Shown here: one piece after another, positions 25,683 to 35,700 of the stretch
Position numbering within the stretch: the stretch's first letter is position 1
Layout of the letters: every line of letters begins with the position of its first letter
NCBI GenBank assembly: GCA_964613795.1
Contig: CAZTJR010000001.1
Coordinates: forward strand, 124,001 to 188,000
Reading direction: 5' to 3'
Source: Chromatocurvus sp964613795
Lineage (GTDB): Bacteria; Pseudomonadota; Gammaproteobacteria; Pseudomonadales; Halieaceae
Length of the DNA stretch: 64,000 nucleotides
Position numbers and translations under genes: made by a program
The notes under the pieces: generated by a model
What the model was told of the DNA's origin: nothing
The model's input: the letters and a program-made list of their open reading frames with translations, nothing else
Databases searched by the model: none

Positions 25683-27017
25683 TCAGCGCGCCATCACCGC
25701 GGCAATCGCGCGGGTGGTGTCCGCCAGCACCCGGTCAACATTTTCCCGGTTGAGCACCACCCGCTGCACCATGTCGGCAATCGCGCCGGAGGCGATGACC
25801 TCACCGGCTTTCTCGTTGGAGCGGTGCGCGCTGGATTCATAGCCCAGGTTGAAACCGCTGGCGGCAGCCTCGGCCATCAGATCCGTTTCCTTGCGGTATT
25901 TTCGAATAATGGCGTTATCCAGGTAGCGTGGGTCCTCGCTGATGGACTGCAGCACCGGCAGGACGTGGCCCGGCGCAGCATGCAGCTGCCTGATGTAGCC
26001 TTCGGGCTCAAACAGGAACGCGGCCAGTCGTCTGGCGAGATCCTTGTGACGCGACTGCGCGGGTATGCACACGCTCGGGAAGTCATTGAAGGTCCAGGGT
26101 GGAATATCACGGGACAGGCGTGGCCACAGTGCGCAGGTAATGTGGTCGCTGAGACGGGGGTTCTGTTCGTTGATATTGGTAAGCACGCGGCCGGTATACA
26201 GCCCGGTGGCGGTGGCGCCGCTGACAAAGGCGGTCAGGCCCTCACCCCAGCTGTAATTGGTGGCGCCAATGGGGCTGAAATCGCGGATCTCGCGATAAAA
26301 CTCCAGGGCGTTGCGGGTCGCCTCGCTGTCGATGGCGACCTCCAGGTCGGGAGTGAATACCTGCCCCCCTGCGCCGTGAATGAAGCCGATGAACACCAGC
26401 GATGTCGCCGTGTTGCGCCCGTAGGGCAGCGCCGTGCCGTAGATGCCACGCCCCTGGAGCTTCTGCAGTGCGCTGCGGAACTCATCCCATGTCTCCGGCG
26501 CACGCTCCAGGCCAACGCGCTGCATGATGTCGGTGCGCAGCCAGAGAATATTCACAGCAGAGTTGCCGATGCCGCAGGCAACGTGGCGGCCGTCCGCCGC
26601 CCGGAAAACGTCATTGGCGCCGGGGTAGAAGTCATCCGGGCCGATGGCCTCAATGACGTCATCGAAGGGCTCCACGAGCCCCTTGGCGTAATAGCTCTGC
26701 ACCGAGAAGGAAGGCAGATGTGTCACCACGTCCGGCACTTGCCCGCTGGAGAAGGCGGCCGCAAGCTGTGGTGCGTAGCCTTCATCGGACAGGGGCTCCA
26801 GAACCACGGATACGCCCGGATGCAAGGCCTCGAAGGCCGCGATCTGATAGCGATAGGCATCCAGCTGCGCGGGAGCACCCTGGGGAGTCCACCAGCGCAG
26901 CTCCGTACGCTGGGCGCGCGCCCGCAGCGGCAGGCTGCCGGCCGCAGCAGCGGCGATCAGGGCCTTGAGCAATGTCCGGCGTGAGTGTGTCCCACCAATG
27001 TCGTGATCATTATGCAT
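25683..27017 (-). CDS. family 1 ABC substrate-binding protein (Tat-like signal)
   Basis: A 444-residue periplasmic binding protein of the sugar (MalE/UgpB) type. It opens with a twin-arginine leader HSRRTLLKALIAAAAAG (from residue 11) and the mature part begins ELRWWTPQGAPAQLDA. Family-like segments include FEALHPGVSV, PDVVTHLPSFSV and ARRLAAFLFEPEGY. It sets importer specificity; the ligand is unknown and, given the flavoprotein neighbours, may be an amino-sugar or other nitrogen compound. It is the first gene after a 102-bp gap holding a promoter and repeats, so the transport genes may be transcribed separately from the upstream flavoprotein genes. Confidence 0.92.
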   Translation of the reverse strand: MHNDHDIGGTHSRRTLLKALIAAAAAGSLPLRARAQRTELRWWTPQGAPAQLDAYRYQIAAFEALHPGVSVVLEPLSDEGYAPQLAAAFSSGQVPDVVTHLPSFSVQSYYAKGLVEPFDDVIEAIGPDDFYPGANDVFRAADGRHVACGIGNSAVNILWLRTDIMQRVGLERAPETWDEFRSALQKLQGRGIYGTALPYGRNTATSLVFIGFIHGAGGQVFTPDLEVAIDSEATRNALEFYREIRDFSPIGATNYSWGEGLTAFVSGATATGLYTGRVLTNINEQNPRLSDHITCALWPRLSRDIPPWTFNDFPSVCIPAQSRHKDLARRLAAFLFEPEGYIRQLHAAPGHVLPVLQSISEDPRYLDNAIIRKYRKETDLMAEAAASGFNLGYESSAHRSNEKAGEVIASGAIADMVQRVVLNRENVDRVLADTTRAIAAVMAR

Positions 27018-27049
27018 GCGGGTATGCGCCGTAGCGGGGAGTGTTCACA

Positions 27050-27095
27050 GTGCGAATTAGTGTGCGAAATTAACACAAATGCGGGGTCGACCCAA
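27050..27095 (-). promoter_or_regulatory. internal promoter with operator-like repeats before the importer genes
   Basis: Read leftward, a -35 TTGGGT (27090-27095) is 17 bp from a -10 TAATTT (27067-27072). The -35 overlaps the perfect palindrome GGGTCGACCC at 27084-27093. Two direct copies of a GTGCGAA(A)TTA word (27050-27059 and 27062-27072) lie on the plus strand over and after the -10. This arrangement suggests a repressor-controlled start for the binding-protein gene. Confidence 0.45.
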
Positions 27096-27119
27096 GCCCC
27101 CGGCGTACCGCAGATGCCG

Positions 27120-28244
27120 TCATGCCGCGAAGCGCGCGAGGGAAAAGGGCGCGATATCCACATCGCGCGGCATATCGCCAGCGAGTTCCGCCGCGAGCCT
27201 TCCGACCAGGGGCCCCAGGGTGTAACCGGCGTCCCCGGGCACGGCAACAATGACGCGCGCCGCCCCCGGCATTCTTCCGAGGGCCGTCTTGCCGTCGATC
27301 GTGGTATTCATACCCGCCCAGGTGCGGATGACCCGCAGCCCGGTGATGCCGGGCACCAGCCTGCCGGCGAGCGCGACATTGCCCAGTAGGGACGTTGCCA
27401 GTACCTCGGGCACCGCATGGTTGCCGCGTGACTTCGCCGGCCAGCCGCCGCCGATGACGATCTGACCGGACTGCAGCTGCTTGAGGGTGATCGAGCGCTC
27501 GGCGTGCTGGATCAGGTGTTCGATGCCGGCGGCAGCGGGCTCAGTGATATTCATGTGCAGGGGTTCTGCCCGGCTCGGCAGGCTCAGGCCGAGGTCGCTC
27601 ACCAGATCGCCAGCACCCCAGGCCGCCGCGATAATGACCTGGTCTGCACGATAACTGTCGATTTCGCCCCGCAGCTGCACTTCGCTGCCGATCGAGAGCG
27701 ATGTAATGCGATCGCGCACGAGGCTGACGCCGAGGTCACACGCCACCGCGCGCAAGCGGATGTTGGCTGCGAGTGGATTCAGCTTGCCCTCATCGCGACA
27801 CAACTCGGCGCCAATAATCTGTGGTCCCAGCCAGGGCGCGATGCGCTCCAGCGCCGCGCGGTCGAGAATCTCGACATCCAGACCTTTATCGGCTTCACGG
27901 CGGGCCTTGGTCTCGAGAAACGCCAGCTGCTCTGCGTCTTCGGCAAGCATAAGCCCGCCCTTGCGCACCATTTCAAAAGGACCGTGGCTGGCCTCCAGCG
28001 CATCCCATTCCCGAACGGCGCGGAGATACAGCGGCAGGGATGCCTCGACATTCGGCGCCTGCTCTGGATACAGCCGCATGAAGCGGCTCTGCAGCTGTAC
28101 GTGGAGGCTGCCGGCATTGGCTGTGGTTCCGGCGTTCACCGCCGCATCGATCAGCGTCACCCGTGCGCCCTGCCGCGCTGCGCTGATGGCGGCACACAGT
28201 CCGGTGACGCCGCCGCCTATAATCAGCAGTTCAGGCCTTGGCAT
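27120..28244 (-). CDS. FAD-dependent amine/imino-acid oxidoreductase, DAO family (beta-subunit type)
   Basis: A 374-residue DAO-family flavoprotein. The FAD motif LLIIGGGVTGLCAAISAARQGARVTLID is at the extreme N-terminus; the C-terminal part has the GLRVIRTWAGMNTTIDG and VIVAVPGDAGYTLGPLVGRL blocks of glycine-oxidase-like enzymes. In sarcosine, octopine/nopaline and hydroxyproline dehydrogenases this type of subunit oxidises a C-N bond of a secondary or imino amine. Its start overlaps the larger flavoprotein gene by 14 bp, so the two products probably form one complex. Substrate unknown; no signal peptide, so cytoplasmic. Confidence 0.92.
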   Translation of the reverse strand: MPRPELLIIGGGVTGLCAAISAARQGARVTLIDAAVNAGTTANAGSLHVQLQSRFMRLYPEQAPNVEASLPLYLRAVREWDALEASHGPFEMVRKGGLMLAEDAEQLAFLETKARREADKGLDVEILDRAALERIAPWLGPQIIGAELCRDEGKLNPLAANIRLRAVACDLGVSLVRDRITSLSIGSEVQLRGEIDSYRADQVIIAAAWGAGDLVSDLGLSLPSRAEPLHMNITEPAAAGIEHLIQHAERSITLKQLQSGQIVIGGGWPAKSRGNHAVPEVLATSLLGNVALAGRLVPGITGLRVIRTWAGMNTTIDGKTALGRMPGAARVIVAVPGDAGYTLGPLVGRLAAELAGDMPRDVDIAPFSLARFAA

Positions 28245-29922
28245 CGAGCGCCTCCTGGGTTGCCATGAGTGTGCCGATGCTCACCGGCTTGATCGGCACG
28301 CGGGGGGCAAAATAGCTGTGATCGGTGAGTGACCTGCCGGTCGCATTGGCTACCAGCCGCGCCGCTACCGGACCGCAATAGCGACCCTGACAGCAGCCCA
28401 TGCCCACCCGGGTTACCCGTTTCACCGCACCAATGTGGTCTGCGTCGTCCGCCATGCCGCTGCGGAACTGCCCCAGCGTAACCTCTTCGCATCGACAGAT
28501 GAGGGTGTTGTCGGGCAGTGTCTCCAGCGTGCGCGGCGCCGGGTCGTGAAGCGCCCAGAGCCTTTTCTGAAAGCGCCTCGCACGCGCCAGTGCCCGGTGG
28601 CTTGACCCCAGGTTCTCTTTGCTCGTAAAGCCGCAGGCGGCGGCCGCGGCGGCGCCGGCAATCCTGCCCTCGGCGGCCGCTGCGGGCGCACCGCCAAGAC
28701 CGCAGCAGTCGCCTACGGCGTAGACGCCGTCGACGGAGGTGGACAGGGAATCGCTGCGGGTGCAGCGCAGCTGACCAAAAGCCGGGTCATACTGCATGTC
28801 GACGCCAAGCAGTCGCAGGATCTCGTTCTGCGGTTCGAAGCCGTCGTTCATGCACAGTGCGTCAAGCGCCAGTGTTTCTTCCTTGCCATCACGGCGAAAC
28901 GTGGCGCGCAGGGTGTTATCTGGGCCGGAAGCGATGGCAGTCAGCTCGGTGTCGTAGCGCACCGGGATCCCGGCTCGGCGAAGTCCGAGAAGCATGCCGC
29001 TGCCCGCGAGCGACAGCGTTGGCCCGGCCAGCAGCAATGCCATGGCAGATAAAGGCCGTTTCAGGGGCGAGGGCGCAGATTCTGCCGCCAGGCGTACGTC
29101 CGCGCCGCCGCGCGCCAGTTCCAGCGCCACCTGCAGATTGAGTGGTCCAGAGCCGCAAACCGCGACCCGCTTGCCCGGCAGGCTGCGATAGCTGCGCCAT
29201 AGCGTCTGCGCGGCCCCGGTGGTCATGACACCGGGCAGTGTCCACCCGGGCACCATGCGGGGACGCTCATAGGCACCGGTAGCCACGATCAGCTGTTTCG
29301 GGCGCAGAACGAGCGGGGTGTCATCGGGCGCCGTTGCGTACAGCAGCGGTCCGGCGAAGGCGCCCCAGATCTCGACGCCACCGAGCAGCTTGACGCCGGC
29401 TTCGCGCGCAGCGGCCAGCAGGTCCGCACCGTCAGACTGCTGTGCATCCAGCAGCGGTGCGTCTGCAGCAGGCTGTTTGAAGTACTGCCCACCGGCCACC
29501 TTGCGCTCATCCAGCACCAGCACGGAAGCACCCGCCGCAGCGGCAACAGCGGCGGCATTCAAGCCGCCGGCGCCACCGCCGATGACAAGGATATCCGGTT
29601 CCATCTCGCGCGCGGCGGGGGCATCCGTCGGCTTGCCCGCGGCGGTCGTTGCGTTTTCCAGGTCCGGACGCGGGATCTGGCGCCGCACCTCAACCCCGTC
29701 GCGGGCGAGGGTCATGCAGGCGCGCTGGTTAGGCTGGCCATCAACGGTCACCAGGCAATCCTGGCAGACGCCCATGCCGCAGAACACGCCGCGGGGTGAG
29801 CCCTTGCCGGTATGCCGGAAAACCCGCTGGCCCGCATCCGTCAGTGCGGCGGCCAGTGATTGACCGTTTCGCGCTGACAGCGCTTCGCCTTCGAAGGAAA
29901 AAGTGAGAGGATCAGACATCAT
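28231..29922 (-). CDS. fused [2Fe-2S] / FAD / BFD-type oxidoreductase subunit
   Basis: A 563-residue protein that joins parts usually encoded separately. Residues 1-~85 are a ferredoxin-like Fer2_4 domain with C48, C53, C56 and C69 as cluster ligands. A pyridine-nucleotide/FAD oxidoreductase domain follows (ILVIGGGAGGLNAAAVAAAAG at ~110; second dinucleotide motif VAVCGSGPLNLQVALELARGG at ~250). The C-terminus has a BFD-like [2Fe-2S] motif LICRCEEV...GCCQGRYCG. This equals gamma plus alpha subunits of OoxA/HcnAB/LhpEF-type heteromers. Together with the DAO protein it forms an amine dehydrogenase. Two ATGs (29922, 29919) are possible; GAGAA lies upstream. Confidence 0.92.
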   Translation of the reverse strand: MMSDPLTFSFEGEALSARNGQSLAAALTDAGQRVFRHTGKGSPRGVFCGMGVCQDCLVTVDGQPNQRACMTLARDGVEVRRQIPRPDLENATTAAGKPTDAPAAREMEPDILVIGGGAGGLNAAAVAAAAGASVLVLDERKVAGGQYFKQPAADAPLLDAQQSDGADLLAAAREAGVKLLGGVEIWGAFAGPLLYATAPDDTPLVLRPKQLIVATGAYERPRMVPGWTLPGVMTTGAAQTLWRSYRSLPGKRVAVCGSGPLNLQVALELARGGADVRLAAESAPSPLKRPLSAMALLLAGPTLSLAGSGMLLGLRRAGIPVRYDTELTAIASGPDNTLRATFRRDGKEETLALDALCMNDGFEPQNEILRLLGVDMQYDPAFGQLRCTRSDSLSTSVDGVYAVGDCCGLGGAPAAAAEGRIAGAAAAAACGFTSKENLGSSHRALARARRFQKRLWALHDPAPRTLETLPDNTLICRCEEVTLGQFRSGMADDADHIGAVKRVTRVGMGCCQGRYCGPVAARLVANATGRSLTDHSYFAPRVPIKPVSIGTLMATQEALDAKA

Positions 29923-29990
29923 TTGTTCTCATAACGCACATACGTACTGCAAAATACAGGGACTCAGTGCTCCAGAAAAGGCTTCACCCT

Positions 29991-30758
29991 ATGCAAAACT
30001 TACACAATCTGACTGGCCGTCACGCGGTTGTTACCGGTGGGGCCCAGGGCCTCGGCCTGGCGATCGCCCAGACACTGGCAGATGCCGGCGCCACCCTTAC
30101 GGTAATCGATCTTGAGTGCGTCATCGAGGTCGCGGGCCTGCCCGCTGCCTGGAACGCCGTTGCCCTGGATCTGGGCGCCGCTGACAGCCTCGATTCGCAG
30201 CGGCGGCTTGCCGCGGGTCTCGGGTCGGTCGACATCGTTGTTGCCAATGCCGGCGTCGTGCCAGCCTGGCGCAGGGTTGCCGAACTGGATGCCGACGAAT
30301 GGCAGCGGGTCATGAACATCAACACCTGGGGCGTTGCCGCCACCCTGGGCGGCTTCGCCGACGCCCTGGCAGTCTCAGGCCGTGGCACGGCGGTGGTCAT
30401 GGCTTCTATCAACGGCTACCGGGCTCATCCCCGCCAGGTTCTGTATTCTGCCTCCAAGCACGCAGCAATCGGCATCATGCGCGCCGCCGCCCTGGACCTG
30501 GGTCGGCATGGAATTCGCGTTAACGCTCTCGCGCCCGGTGCCATTGCCACCGAGGCGCTGCAGCAGCGCATTATCGGGCGGCAGGCGGCGGGTGGGCCGG
30601 ATCTTGAGGCCGCGCTGGCCGCACTCGACGCGGAAACCGCCCTGGGCGCTATCGCCACGCCCCAGCAGGTTGCCAATGCCGCACTCTGGCTGGCTTCGGA
30701 CGCGTCTGCCGGCATCACCGGCATTGTGGTGCCGGTTGAGGCCGGTCTCGGCAGTTAG
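29991..30758 (+). CDS. short-chain dehydrogenase/reductase
   Basis: A 255-residue classical SDR. Cofactor motif VTGGAQGLGLAIAQ at ~11-24, an early acidic residue in VIDLE favours NAD(H), NAGVV is at ~80, and the catalytic YxxxK is in LYSASKHAAIG. The C-terminal IVVPVEAGLG block is usual. The frame opens at a GTG (29967), but the ATG at 29991, with AAAAGG upstream, gives the normal SDR N-terminus. It is divergent from the nine-gene leftward cluster across only 68 bp and so is probably co-regulated with it. It converges with the isomerase gene. Confidence 0.92.
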   Translation: MQNLHNLTGRHAVVTGGAQGLGLAIAQTLADAGATLTVIDLECVIEVAGLPAAWNAVALDLGAADSLDSQRRLAAGLGSVDIVVANAGVVPAWRRVAELDADEWQRVMNINTWGVAATLGGFADALAVSGRGTAVVMASINGYRAHPRQVLYSASKHAAIGIMRAAALDLGRHGIRVNALAPGAIATEALQQRIIGRQAAGGPDLEAALAALDAETALGAIATPQQVANAALWLASDASAGITGIVVPVEAGLGS

Positions 30759-30791
30759 TGGGCTACGAAGCTGAGTCAGGAGCCCTAAACT

Positions 30792-31634
30792 TCAACCCTG
30801 CGGCGCTTTCCAGCTGCTCTGCGCCAGAATCGCATGGCTATCGATAATGTCCGCATCGGGATCGGCGCCCGGTGCCAGGACGTCGGTAATGATCTCGAGC
30901 ACGGTCGTGCCCGTGTAGCCAATTTCCTGCAGGGCCTTGCCCGCCGGTGCGGTCTCGACCATGCCCGTTCCCAGCCGGTCGTGCTTGAATTCCTCGTAGC
31001 CGCTGTCGGACATGTGTACATTCTTGATCATGTCGCCGAGAAGGTGAATCATTCCCGGCACGTCTTCACGGATGAAGGCGCTGTTGCACACGTCGAAATT
31101 GATGCCGACTTCCGGTCCGATCATTGCTGCCGTGTCCTTCAGCTCCTGGCAGGTCGGCAGGAAGGCGAAGGGCACGTTCTCGAGCAGCAGCTGAACGCCG
31201 GTTCCCTTGGCGTGCTGCACCAGGTCTTTCATGCCCTCGACAAACCACTCCAGCATCCACTCGTGAGGCGGGTTGATCAGGCTGTTCACCGGGCCGGGAA
31301 TCGCAATGACATAGGGGCACTTGAACTCCGCGGCCATGTCGATGGCTTCCCGGTAGCGGTCGAGGGTGTACTCGCGCATCAGTCGGTCAACGCCGTTGGG
31401 GTTGTTGTCCAGCAGGGGATAGCAGAAAGAGGTGACTTTGACACCTTCGCCGTCCAGCCATGACACGTAATCGCGCCGCTGATCGACGGTCAGCTCACGC
31501 GGCCAGCAGTGGGGCGGGAAGATCAGCAGTTCGAACTGGTCATAGCCCAGTCCGCGCAGGTGTTTGAGGGCATCCAGGCCGGTATGTGAGTAAAGGAAGG
31601 GAAACGTACTGGCTGCCACATCGAGTTGACTCAT
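30792..31634 (-). CDS. TIM-barrel sugar phosphate isomerase/epimerase
   Basis: A 280-residue protein of the xylose-isomerase-like / AP-endonuclease-2 TIM-barrel family. Metal-ligand strands can be seen: the glutamate in LLLENVPF, the aspartate in INFDVCNSAF, the histidine in KNVHMSDSGYEE, and the C-terminal glutamate in TTVLEIITD. Such enzymes interconvert ketoses, inosose or related compounds, or act as dehydratases. It is transcribed alone from a strong-looking promoter (31697-31724). Its place inside the importer/SDR/aldolase locus suggests it handles the sugar portion of the imported substrate. Confidence 0.88.
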   Translation of the reverse strand: MSQLDVAASTFPFLYSHTGLDALKHLRGLGYDQFELLIFPPHCWPRELTVDQRRDYVSWLDGEGVKVTSFCYPLLDNNPNGVDRLMREYTLDRYREAIDMAAEFKCPYVIAIPGPVNSLINPPHEWMLEWFVEGMKDLVQHAKGTGVQLLLENVPFAFLPTCQELKDTAAMIGPEVGINFDVCNSAFIREDVPGMIHLLGDMIKNVHMSDSGYEEFKHDRLGTGMVETAPAGKALQEIGYTGTTVLEIITDVLAPGADPDADIIDSHAILAQSSWKAPQG

Positions 31635-31696
31635 GATCGGGGTCCTTTTCCGTGAGGAGGTTGTTATCTGCCGTGTTCACTTGGCGCACAATAATT

Positions 31697-31724
31697 ACTA
31701 TATCGTACAGCGCCATAGGTTCAA
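31697..31724 (-). promoter_or_regulatory. sigma70-type promoter for the sugar isomerase gene
   Basis: Read leftward, TTGAAC (31719-31724) is 16 bp from TATAGT (31697-31702), both close to consensus. The leader would be about 55 nt, with a purine-rich SD (GGAAAAGGA) before the ATG at 31634. Confidence 0.6.
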
Positions 31725-31830
31725 TAGGTAAGAGTAATAGCGTGGCTTCTGCACCGGCCAGGATGCGTACCGTGGCGCCGCCTTGCGGTCATCCCTCCGC
31801 TATTGCAGCGCGCAGACCTACAAGGGTGGT

Positions 31831-32754
31831 TCAGTTCTGAGACGCTCTCCACCGCTCCAGAATATACCGGCTCACCATCAGGTCCAGGTGTGCGCCGCCG
31901 CCATTCTTGCACAGGGTGATGGCGTCCGGCGAAGGCCTTGAGAAGCTGTCATCCGCGATACCGTAAAAATCGGCGCGTATGTCCTGCCGCTGAATGACGC
32001 CACGCGCCAGTGGATCCTTCAGTTCGCCGATATGATCCAGCGTGGTGTCGACGCTGTCGACAAACAGCGCGGCGCGGATCAGAGCCGCGTCATCGGCCTC
32101 GCGCATGTCGGGACGGTAGGCGCCGATCAGGTCGATGTGCTGTCCCGGACGCAGCCATTTACCCTGCAGAATGGGTGTCTTGCTCATGGTGGCGGTGCAG
32201 ATGATGTCGGCGCCTGTCACGGCGGCCTGCAGGTCCGTCGCTGCGGAGCAGTCAGGGAGCGTGCGGGCCATTTGCTCTGCCGCGGCGGGACTGCGGTTCC
32301 AGACGGTGAAGCGCGCATCGGTAAACAGCGAGCGGTAGGCGGCATACATGGTCTGAGCCACGGCGCCTGCACCGACCAGTGTGATCGCGCGGCTGTCTGG
32401 TCGCGCGAGCCGGCTCGTGGCGAGCAGGCTGTCAGCGGCGGTTTTCCATTTCGTGACCAGGTGAAAGTCGACCAGTGCTTCCAGCAGGCCGTTCTGGTCG
32501 GCAAACAGTGAGACGCCACCATTCACATTGGGCAATCCCTGTGCCCGGTTGTCGCGAAAAACCAGCACAGTCTTTACCAGGGAGCCCATCCCATTGATCC
32601 ACGCTGCTCTCGACAGCAGGGTATCGGCGCCGCGATACAGGAAGCTGTCGGCGATCTCTGCCTTCGGCATCCGGTGTCCGGCCTTCAACGCATCAAGGAC
32701 GTCGGCCCAGCACAGCTGAGCCTCAATGTCGGGGCCAATCACGGGAGTTGTCAT
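31831..32754 (-). CDS. ornithine cyclodeaminase / mu-crystallin family NAD(P) enzyme
   Basis: A 307-residue protein of the ornithine cyclodeaminase/mu-crystallin family. The N-terminal substrate part has the KTVLVFRDN and LPNVNGGVSLFAD segments and the active-site lysine region HLVTKWKTAADS. The Rossmann motif LVGAGAVAQTM (~residues 123-133) binds NAD(P). Family members are ornithine cyclodeaminases, alanine or ketimine reductases such as delta1-pyrroline-2-carboxylate reductase. A ketimine reductase would fit the nearby amine-oxidising flavoproteins. It starts only 10 bp after the stop of a sortilin-type propeller gene on the same strand, so both may share a transcript. Confidence 0.88.
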   Translation of the reverse strand: MTTPVIGPDIEAQLCWADVLDALKAGHRMPKAEIADSFLYRGADTLLSRAAWINGMGSLVKTVLVFRDNRAQGLPNVNGGVSLFADQNGLLEALVDFHLVTKWKTAADSLLATSRLARPDSRAITLVGAGAVAQTMYAAYRSLFTDARFTVWNRSPAAAEQMARTLPDCSAATDLQAAVTGADIICTATMSKTPILQGKWLRPGQHIDLIGAYRPDMREADDAALIRAALFVDSVDTTLDHIGELKDPLARGVIQRQDIRADFYGIADDSFSRPSPDAITLCKNGGGAHLDLMVSRYILERWRASQN

Positions 32755-32764
32755 GCGGACGCCA

Positions 32765-35700
32765 TCAGTTATTTACCGGCCGCAGACAGGTGAGGGTCAT
32801 TCCCGACTGGTCCCGGAGGCCTTGCCTTACGTCGCGATTGAAGGCATCAACCAGGTCCCGGGTCTGGTTCTGCAGCGCGTCCAGCAGCGACCTGTCGTTG
32901 TCGGTCAGTGGCTCGTACGGAGAATGCGTGAAATACCAGGCCTTGGCCAGCTGGTGTGACAAACGCGGGGAGCTGCTGATCACACCCTGGATGCCACGGA
33001 ACTCGATGAGTGCCCAGGTGTTGTCGATGGCCTCGCGGAGCGCCGCGGCCTGGCGCGGGGTTAATGCGTTGCCGGCTTCGGGAAGCTGCGCCTCAATGCA
33101 GTCCAGCGACGCCTTCACATTCTCCATTTGCTGCTGCAGGGAATCCAGATTTCGTCGGAACGCCAGGTTCCGGGCGTAGACATCAGGGTTGTAGGCCACA
33201 CGCGGGTCCGGCAGCAGGGTCAGCTCGGTCCGGACCTCTCTGTCGCCGGCGTTGACGGTGACGCGATAATTGCCCGGTGCCGCCAGCGGCATCTCCAGGT
33301 CGGGGCTCATCAGCGGACCATAGATTTCCGGACCGTCCAGCTGCAGATCCCAGTGAGTCCGGTTCATGCCCTGTGCGGCGGGCACCTGCCACTGGCGCAG
33401 CGTCCTGCCCGCCATTTCCACCCGGACCGTGACGTTCTCGATCGTCGGGCCGTTCACCCAGAAGCTGATCAGCGCCTGTCGCGCATTGTTGTCACCGTCA
33501 AACAGGTGGTCTGGAGACAGACGTTGCCCGGGGGCCTGGTCAACCACCGGCTGGACGGTGTCGGCGGGCGGAAATACGTGCAGCGCTTCATCGCGCAGCG
33601 AGGGGTCTGCAGCCAGCGCCCGCCAGGGTTGCAGGTCATCCAGCACCCAGATGCTGCGGCCGAAAGTTCCCAGCACCAGATCACCTTCCCGGGCGTGAAT
33701 CTGCATGTCCATGGTCGAGACAGACGGATACCCCCGCGTCCACTGTGACCAGCTGTCGCCGGCATCCATCGAGTAGTACAGGCCGAATTCGGTGCCGGCA
33801 AACATCAGCTTCGGCTCCCTCGGGTCCTGTGCAAACGACAGCGCATAGGACGGGATGTCCTGATCCGCGAGGAGATTAGTCCAGGTGCGACCGGCATCGG
33901 CGGTATGCAGCACATAGGGGGACCAGTCGCCCTGTAGGTGATTGTCGATCACCACGAAGGCGCTGTCGGCATCCTGCGCCGATGGCACGATGCGCCTGAT
34001 CCAGCCCTGTGCCGGGGCTTCGGGGAGATTGGCGGTGATGTCCTGCCAGCTGTCGCCAGCGTCCCGCGTCAGATGCAGGCGGCCATCGTCCGAGCCGACC
34101 CAGATAAGATCTTTTTGAATTTGGCTCGGTGCGATAACGGTGATGGTTGTGTGATTCTCGGCGGTGGTGGCGTCGATGGAAAGTCCGCCGGACAGGAGCT
34201 GTTGTTGCTTGTCCGGGTTGTTGGTAGTCAGGTCCGGGCTGATGATGCGCCAGGTATTACCGCGATTATCGCTTCTATGGACGAACTGGCTGCCAATATA
34301 TAGCGTGCCCGGCTGAAACGGGTCGCTGGCGATGGCGCTATTCCAGTTGAAGCGCAGCCTCCGGTTCGGCTCGACCGGCATAATGGTCTTGCGCTGCCCG
34401 GTGCGTTTGTTGGCCCGAACCAGCATGCCGCCCTGCCAGAGCGCGTAGACGGTATCGCTATCCGCCTGATCCAGCACGACGTCGAAGCCGTCGTTGAAGG
34501 CCAGCTCCCGCCAGTAGCTGTTGCGGATTCCCGAGCGGTTCCAGACCTCGCTGGGCCCGTACCAGGTACCATTGTCCTGCAGACCACCGTACACGTTGTA
34601 AGGCAGCGCATCGTCAAGGGTGATGTGGTAAAACTGCCCCAGGGGCAGGGCCTCTGCAAAGCGCCAGTTCTCGCCCCTGTCACGGGTCCAGTACAGGCCG
34701 CCGTCGGTGCCGTCGATGATGAAATCGGGATTGTCCGGATCGATCCAGAAAGCGTGGTGGTCGGCGTGAACCTCGCGGCCCCAGTCTTCGATAACCTCGA
34801 AGTCCTCGCCGGCGTTCTCGGATCGTGCGAGTCGGGAATACAGATTGTATACCCGGTCCTCGTTGTGGCTGTCGACATGGATCTGGGAAAAGTAGAAGGG
34901 GCGGCTGCCGATGGTTTCGGTGTTGACCATCTCCCAGCGTCTGCCGCCGTCATCCGAACGATACAGGGCGTTTTCTGCGGATTCGATCAGCGCATAGACT
35001 CGCCGGGTGTTCGACGGCGCGATGGCCAGCCCGATCCTGCCGTAGGGCTTCTCCGGCAGGCCGACGGCGTCGTCGAGTTCCGTCCAGGTGTCACCGCCAT
35101 CCTCGCTGACAAAGAGTCCCGAGCCCTCACCCCCTGAGACAAAGTCCCAGGGACTGCGACGGAACTCCCACAGCGCTGCCATGAGTCTGTCGGGGTTTTC
35201 CGGGTCGATGACCAGCTCGGCGATACCGCTGCTGGCATTGCTGTAAAGGACCCTTGTCCAGTTCTCCCCGCCGTCGGTGGATTTGTATAACCCGCGTACC
35301 TCACTGTCGCGGAAGGGGTCGCCGAGTATGCCGGCCCAGACGATCTGCTCGTTTTCCGGGTGCACGATTATCCGCTCGACGTTGCGGCTCTGCTCCAGCC
35401 CCAGGTGTCGCCACGTGCTGCCGCCGTCCATACTCTTGTAGATGCCGTTACCACTCGACTGCGAGTTGCGCGGATTGCCCTCGCCGCTGCCGACGTACAC
35501 CACGTCGGGGTTGGAGGGCGCCACGGCGACCGCGCCGATGGCCTGCGTCGGCTGCTGGTCGAAAACCGGCTCGAAGGTGATGCCGGCATTGGTCGTTTTC
35601 CACAGGCCGCCGGATGCCGCGCCGACGTACCAGATGGTCTTGTCTGACGGAACGACATCAATGGTGGTGATGCGGCCACTCATTCCCGCCGGGCCGATAC

